Part shown: positions 31,281 through 35,258 of the stretch, one piece after another
Layout: the number at the start of each line of letters is the position of its first letter
Position numbering within the stretch: the first letter of the stretch is position 1
From: Flavipsychrobacter stenotrophus
GTDB taxonomy: Bacteria > Bacteroidota > Bacteroidia > Chitinophagales > Chitinophagaceae
Direction: 5' to 3'
DNA length: 35,258 nucleotides
NCBI GenBank assembly: GCA_947379685.1
Contig: CANCOG010000002.1
Coordinates: 1-35,258, forward strand
Notes under the pieces: model-generated
Seen by the model: the letters and a program-made list of their open reading frames with translations, nothing else
What the model was told of the DNA's origin: nothing
The model's database searches: none
Made by a program: the position numbers and the translations under genes

Positions 31281-34200
31281 CTAGCTGCAACCAGTGGTTG
31301 TACCACAGTTCGGACACATATAACAGGTTCCGTTACGCATCGTTATGTTACCACACTGACGGCACGCTGGTGCGTCGGCGCTCGTTCCCATTAATTTTTT
31401 AAGATCTGCACTCGTATTTGCACTCACCCCAACCGGCACCGGTGCAACTACAGTTTTAGGCTTGGCTGCCGCTACTTGTGGCGCTGTTACCCGTACCTGA
31501 GATAATTCCTGCTGTTTTTGTGCTTCAAGCTCCTCCTGACGGGTACGTTTGTTAGGGTCTGGTACGTGTACCAGATCATCACGATCGAGGTATTCATACG
31601 CCAGAAGACGGAAGATATAATCGAGTACCGATGTCGCAGACTTAATATTTGGATGTTCCACCATGCCCGATGGTTCGAAGCGGGAGAATATAAATTTATC
31701 AACATACTCTTCTAGTGGCACACCATATTGTAAACCAACTGAAATGGCAATGGCAAAACTATTCAGCAAGCTACGCATGGTAGCGCCTTCCTTGGCCATA
31801 TCAATGAATATTTCACCTAGTGTACCATCACCGTACTCTCCTGTACGCAGGAACATAGCCTGTCCGCCAACTTTTCCCTTTATGGTATACCCTCTGCGTT
31901 TAGCTGGCAATTGCTTGCGTTCAACTATCCGGCTGAGTTCACGTTTCAGTTGCGTATCCGGACTATCCTGTACACGCCTGTTCACTTCTTCCAGCAGTTC
32001 TTCCACTGTCAGCCTGCTCATATCCACTATCTGGCCGGTGTCTGCTGTTGCAGCTTCTTCCTTGGCTTCTTCTTTATCTTTTTTCTTGCTGTCGCTCTTG
32101 GTGCTTAAAGGCTGGCTCAACTTAGAACCATCGCGATACAATGCGCAAGCCTTCAGGCCCAGCTGCCAGCTGAGGTAATAACAATCCTTAATTTCATCAA
32201 CCGCCGCTTCATTTGGCAGGTTAATGGTCTTGGATATTGCACCGCTGATGAATGGCTGAACGGCACCCATCATCCTGATATGTCCATGAGCGTGAATGAA
32301 ACGTTCACCCTTCTTGCCGCACTTGTTGGCACAATCAAATACCGACAAATGTTCGTTTTTCAGGAACGGAGCCCCTTCAACGGTCATGGTACCGCAAGCG
32401 TAATCATTAGCTGCGCTTATTTCCACATCGCTGAATCCTAATTCATGCAACAGGCTGAAATCTGGCGCGTAATATTGCTCAGGAGTAAACCCGAGGCGCT
32501 GCAGGCAACTTTCGCCCAAAGTATACACATTGAATACAAAGCCTGATTCAAACGCACTTTCTACTGCCGTATCCAGCTTCTTCAGTTCTTCAGCGATAAA
32601 TCCTTTTTCGCTCAGCGACTGATGGTTAATGAACGGCGCACCGGCAAACGTGCCATGCCCCTTCGCATATTTAACTATGGTATCTATTTCATCGGCCTTG
32701 TAACCCAACTTCTTTAATGCAGCAGGTATACTCTGATTAATGATCTTAAAATAACCACCACCCGATAATTTTTTGAATTTCACCAGCGCAAAGTCTGGTT
32801 CTACTCCTGTAGTATCGCAATCCATAACCAGACCAATGGTGCCGGTAGGTGCAATTACAGTTGCCTGGGCATTGCGGTAACCATACAATTCACCCATTTG
32901 CACTGCTTCGTCCCACGCCTTGGTAGCTGCCTTAAGCAGGTAATCGGGGCAATACTTGGCATTGATACCTACTGGTTTAATTTCAATACCCTCGTAAGCA
33001 TCACTGGCATCGTAAGCAGCAGCACGGTGATTGCGCATTACACGCATCATGTGCTCCTTATTTTCAGCATAACGTGGGAATGTACCCAGGCTGCGCGCCA
33101 TTTCTGCCGATGTTTTATAGGCAACACCATTCATAATAGCGGTGATAGCACCAGCTATTGCACGGCTTTCTTCGCTGTCGTAAGCAATACCACTCACCAT
33201 AAGCATAGAGCCAAGGTTAGCGTATCCAAGTCCGAGTGTACGGTAATCGTAACTCAACTGAGCAACTTCAGGTGAAGGGAACTGCGCCATAAGCACAGAA
33301 ACTTCAAGCACCACTGTCCACAGGCGTACCATGTATTCAAAGCCAGGCACATCGAACGTGCTCGTCTCTTCATTAAAGAAGCGGCGCAGATTCAGAGATG
33401 CAAGGTTACATGCCGTATTATCCAGGAACATATATTCCGAACATGGGTTAGAAGCCCTTATCGGCCCGCCTTCAGGGCAGGTATGCCATTCATTAATAGT
33501 AGTATCATATTGTGTACCTGGGTCAGCACAACGCCATGCAGCATAAGATATTTTCTCCCACAATTCCTTTGAAGGCATTGTTTTCATTACCTTACCTGTA
33601 CCACGGGCGGTCATTTCCCAGTCACCGTTATTGTCGAGGCACTTAAAAAACGAATTCGGGATACGTACTGAATTGTTTGAATTCTGACCCGAAACAGTTC
33701 TGTAGGCTTCACCTTCGTAATCTGATGCGTAACCAGCAGCAATCAGCGCAGCTACTTTCTTTTCTTCTTCTACCTTCCAGTCAATAAAGTTAACTACTTC
33801 AGGGTGGTCAAGATCCAGGCACACCATTTTGGCAGCCCTGCGGGTTGTTCCACCACTCTTTATAGCACCTGCTGCTCTGTCGCCTATTTTAAGGAAACTC
33901 ATCAAACCGCTCGATGTACCGCCACCGCTCAGTTTTTCACCTTCTGCACGTATGTTGGAATAGTTGGTACCCACACCCGATCCGTATTTAAATATACGGG
34001 CCTCACGAACCCACAGGTCCATGATACCGCCATCGTTAACCAGATCGTCATCAACACTCAATATAAAACAGGCATGCGGCTGCGGACGCTCATAAGCATT
34101 CAGTGAACGCTCCAGCTTGCCCGAAATCGGGTCAACATAGTAATGACCTTGTGCCTTACCTTCAATGCCATAGCTGCTGAACAACCCGGTATTGAACCAC

Positions 34201-34607
34201 TGCGGCGAATTTGGCGCGCAGCTTTGTAATAATATACTATATATAAGCTCATCGTAGAATACCTGCGCATCTTTCTTAGATGCGAAGTACCCGTGCTTTT
34301 CACCCCAGCCCCGCCAGCAATCGGCCAGACGGTGGGCCACTTGTTTTACAGATGTCTCGTGAGAGGTTGTGCCATCAGGCTGAGGAACACCGGCTTTACG
34401 AAAATATTTCTGAGCCAATATGTCGGTAGCTATCTGAGACCAATGGGAAGGAACTTCCACGTTGGTCATTTCAAATACCTTCTCCCCACTGGGATTCCGG
34501 ATAACCGATGTACGGTAATCATAATCAAACATATCAAACGCGGCTACGTCGTCGCGTGTATAATGTCTTTCAAACGAAAGCCCCTTCATTTTGGTAGAAG
34601 TACTCAT
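31281..34607 (-). CDS. nrdJ: Adenosylcobalamin-dependent (class II) ribonucleotide reductase
   Basis: 1108 aa. Reduces ribonucleotides to deoxyribonucleotides using a B12-derived radical, so it works with or without oxygen and needs no NrdB. Seen in the sequence: SGGGTSSGLMSF and NPCSEYMFLDNTACNLASLNL in the barrel, PTGTIGLVMDCDTTGVEPDFAL, the active-site region around YACGTMTVEGAP, and a C-terminal zinc-ribbon-like CRQCG...CYMCPNCGTTTGCS (1082-1108) whose final cysteines probably re-reduce the active site. A charged Lys/Glu linker (~860-890) separates the core from the C-terminal region. The start is the first ATG (34607); M7 is possible. Upstream DNA holds DnaA-box-like sequences but no visible cobalamin riboswitch or NrdR box. 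Confidence 0.97.
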   Translation of the reverse strand: MSTSTKMKGLSFERHYTRDDVAAFDMFDYDYRTSVIRNPSGEKVFEMTNVEVPSHWSQIATDILAQKYFRKAGVPQPDGTTSHETSVKQVAHRLADCWRGWGEKHGYFASKKDAQVFYDELIYSILLQSCAPNSPQWFNTGLFSSYGIEGKAQGHYYVDPISGKLERSLNAYERPQPHACFILSVDDDLVNDGGIMDLWVREARIFKYGSGVGTNYSNIRAEGEKLSGGGTSSGLMSFLKIGDRAAGAIKSGGTTRRAAKMVCLDLDHPEVVNFIDWKVEEEKKVAALIAAGYASDYEGEAYRTVSGQNSNNSVRIPNSFFKCLDNNGDWEMTARGTGKVMKTMPSKELWEKISYAAWRCADPGTQYDTTINEWHTCPEGGPIRASNPCSEYMFLDNTACNLASLNLRRFFNEETSTFDVPGFEYMVRLWTVVLEVSVLMAQFPSPEVAQLSYDYRTLGLGYANLGSMLMVSGIAYDSEESRAIAGAITAIMNGVAYKTSAEMARSLGTFPRYAENKEHMMRVMRNHRAAAYDASDAYEGIEIKPVGINAKYCPDYLLKAATKAWDEAVQMGELYGYRNAQATVIAPTGTIGLVMDCDTTGVEPDFALVKFKKLSGGGYFKIINQSIPAALKKLGYKADEIDTIVKYAKGHGTFAGAPFINHQSLSEKGFIAEELKKLDTAVESAFESGFVFNVYTLGESCLQRLGFTPEQYYAPDFSLLHELGFSDVEISAANDYACGTMTVEGAPFLKNEHLSVFDCANKCGKKGERFIHAHGHIRMMGAVQPFISGAISKTINLPNEAAVDEIKDCYYLSWQLGLKACALYRDGSKLSQPLSTKSDSKKKDKEEAKEEAATADTGQIVDMSRLTVEELLEEVNRRVQDSPDTQLKRELSRIVERKQLPAKRRGYTIKGKVGGQAMFLRTGEYGDGTLGEIFIDMAKEGATMRSLLNSFAIAISVGLQYGVPLEEYVDKFIFSRFEPSGMVEHPNIKSATSVLDYIFRLLAYEYLDRDDLVHVPDPNKRTRQEELEAQKQQELSQVRVTAPQVAAAKPKTVVAPVPVGVSANTSADLKKLMGTSADAPACRQCGNITMRNGTCYMCPNCGTTTGCS

Positions 34608-34720
34608 GCAATGCTTGTTTTTCTAGTTAATATTTGGTTTTTCGGGAGATATTTTCCTGCTGCGGGACAGCTAAATTATCGCATTCTGATGCTACGGCAA
34701 CACAAAAGAAATTAACCTGT

Positions 34721-34807
34721 TGTGGATAACTAAGGTAAGATAGACAGGTAAAGGGTATTAAATTAAATCTTATGTATAAACTAAAGTTATCCCCATTTTT
34801 ACCCACA
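34721..34807. promoter_or_regulatory. DnaA-box-like cluster upstream of nrdJ
   Basis: TGTGGATAA (34721-34729) is the exact complement of the DnaA box TTATCCACA. TTATCCCCA (34787-34795) and TTACCCACA (34799-34807) each differ by one base. An AT-rich stretch (34752-34786) lies between them. They are 114-200 bp upstream of the nrdJ start. DnaA is known to control the nrd operon of E. coli, so control of nrdJ by DnaA is the simplest reading; a role in replication is possible. Confidence 0.5.
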
Positions 34808-34923
34808 GCAACTCACGGGAATTCCACAGGTACTCTGCAAATAAAACTACTTCAATGTTTTAAGATAGATGCCCGTCCGAACTGATTGCTAGGCTGAGTT
34901 GAATAATGATATAGTTCTACATT

Positions 34924-34949
34924 AAAAAAAGCTCCGTTTCCGGAGCTTT
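34924..34949 (-). terminator. Intrinsic terminator of the gene at the window edge
   Basis: A perfect 9-bp stem (AAAGCTCCG/CGGAGCTTT) with a 4-nt loop is followed on the minus strand by a run of seven T. It starts 27 bp after the stop at 34977. Confidence 0.93.
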
Positions 34950-34976
34950 CTAAAATATTCCTTTAAGCTGAGACGA

Positions 34977-35258
34977 CTAAACAGTCCAGGTATTACTCGT
35001 AGTGATAACGAAAGATGATGCCTCTAAAGTAATTGTAACTGTGTCATTCATATTGAACAAATTGTCAAGGGCAGAACCACGAGTCATTACTATTTGGTCA
35101 GACAAAACAAGACCACCGTCGGCAAGACCTGATAAAGTAAGCTGATCTACATACGGATCGTTTGCATCACCGTAAGGAACCATCTGCTGACTGTTTGCTT
35201 CAACAGTAAAGTTTACTGTAGTTGGTAAATCAGTCCCTGGATTGTCACCCTGGCGAAC
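34977..35258 (-). CDS. 3' end of an unidentified protein gene (partial)
   Basis: The reading frame is open from the window edge to the stop at 34977, 93 codons, so the 5' end lies outside. The internal ATG at 35183 is not a likely start, because coding sequence continues above it (GDNPGTDLPTTVNFTVEANSQ). The visible part is polar, Thr/Asp/Asn-rich and beta-predicted (QLTLSGLADGGLVLSDQIVMT, DTVTITLEASSFVITTSNTWTV), with no charged tail or membrane helix. It looks like the last beta domain of a secreted or structural protein. I do not recognise the family. Confidence 0.85.
   Translation of the reverse strand, partial: VRQGDNPGTDLPTTVNFTVEANSQQMVPYGDANDPYVDQLTLSGLADGGLVLSDQIVMTRGSALDNLFNMNDTVTITLEASSFVITTSNTWTV

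Noticed and set aside
34608..34976. Cobalamin riboswitch or NrdR box upstream of nrdJ
   Set aside because: I looked for a B12-box-like element and for ACACAATATATTGT-like NrdR sites on both strands and found neither. Only the DnaA-box-like sequences stand out. A covariance-model search would be decisive.

Overview
The window comes from the chromosome of a member of the Bacteroidota, most likely the Chitinophagaceae or a close relative. This rests on a secreted adhesin-like protein with a type B C-terminal signal of the type IX secretion system, several promoters of the TAnnTTTG (-7) type, almost no Shine-Dalgarno sequences, a long SecA (1099 aa), a fused E1 alpha/beta 2-oxoacid dehydrogenase and a B12-dependent ribonucleotide reductase. 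I see no rRNA, tRNA, CRISPR array, transposase or prophage gene.

Left part (1-8973, all minus strand). A heptanucleotide repeat (16 units, cut by the window edge) abuts the stop codon of paaD. paaD and paaC, two phenylacetyl-CoA epoxidase genes, are separated by a family 2 glycosyltransferase and a large polytopic GT-C-like membrane protein. The four genes have operon spacing, and paaA, paaB and paaE are not in the window. Upstream lies a two-gene unit: a GNAT-like protein overlapping by 8 bp an adenylation-carrier-thioesterase (A-T-TE) NRPS-like enzyme. That enzyme has no condensation domain and lacks the usual amino-acid-binding Asp in its A4 motif, so it probably activates a 2-oxo, hydroxy or aryl acid. 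Next comes a beta-hydroxyacid dehydrogenase family enzyme, 19 bp downstream of secA.

Middle part (8993-19172). After secA (minus) and a 0.7 kb intergenic region with a 22-bp perfect palindrome, the plus strand carries a small secreted protein made of three ~48-residue repeats, a DUF4431-like lipoprotein, the fused 2-oxoacid dehydrogenase E1, two related small lipoproteins, an outer-membrane barrel protein and a periplasmic YHS-domain protein.

Right-middle part (19245-24741). A tight plus-strand operon encodes DinB-like, TANGO2/NRDE, ATP-grasp, LysE exporter and Crp/Fnr proteins. It is followed by doxX with a dyad at a class II activator position. Convergent to it are ahpC and ahpD (peroxiredoxin and its CxxC partner), separated by an intrinsic terminator. 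The set suggests redox or small-molecule thiol/peptide metabolism under Crp/Fnr control, but this is inference.

Right end (25001-35258). A 1054-aa type IX-secreted PKD/SprB-repeat protein, an orphan cytoplasmic PAS histidine kinase, a lone 116-aa protein of unknown function, the class II ribonucleotide reductase nrdJ with DnaA-box-like sequences upstream, and the 3' end of an unidentified gene at the window edge.
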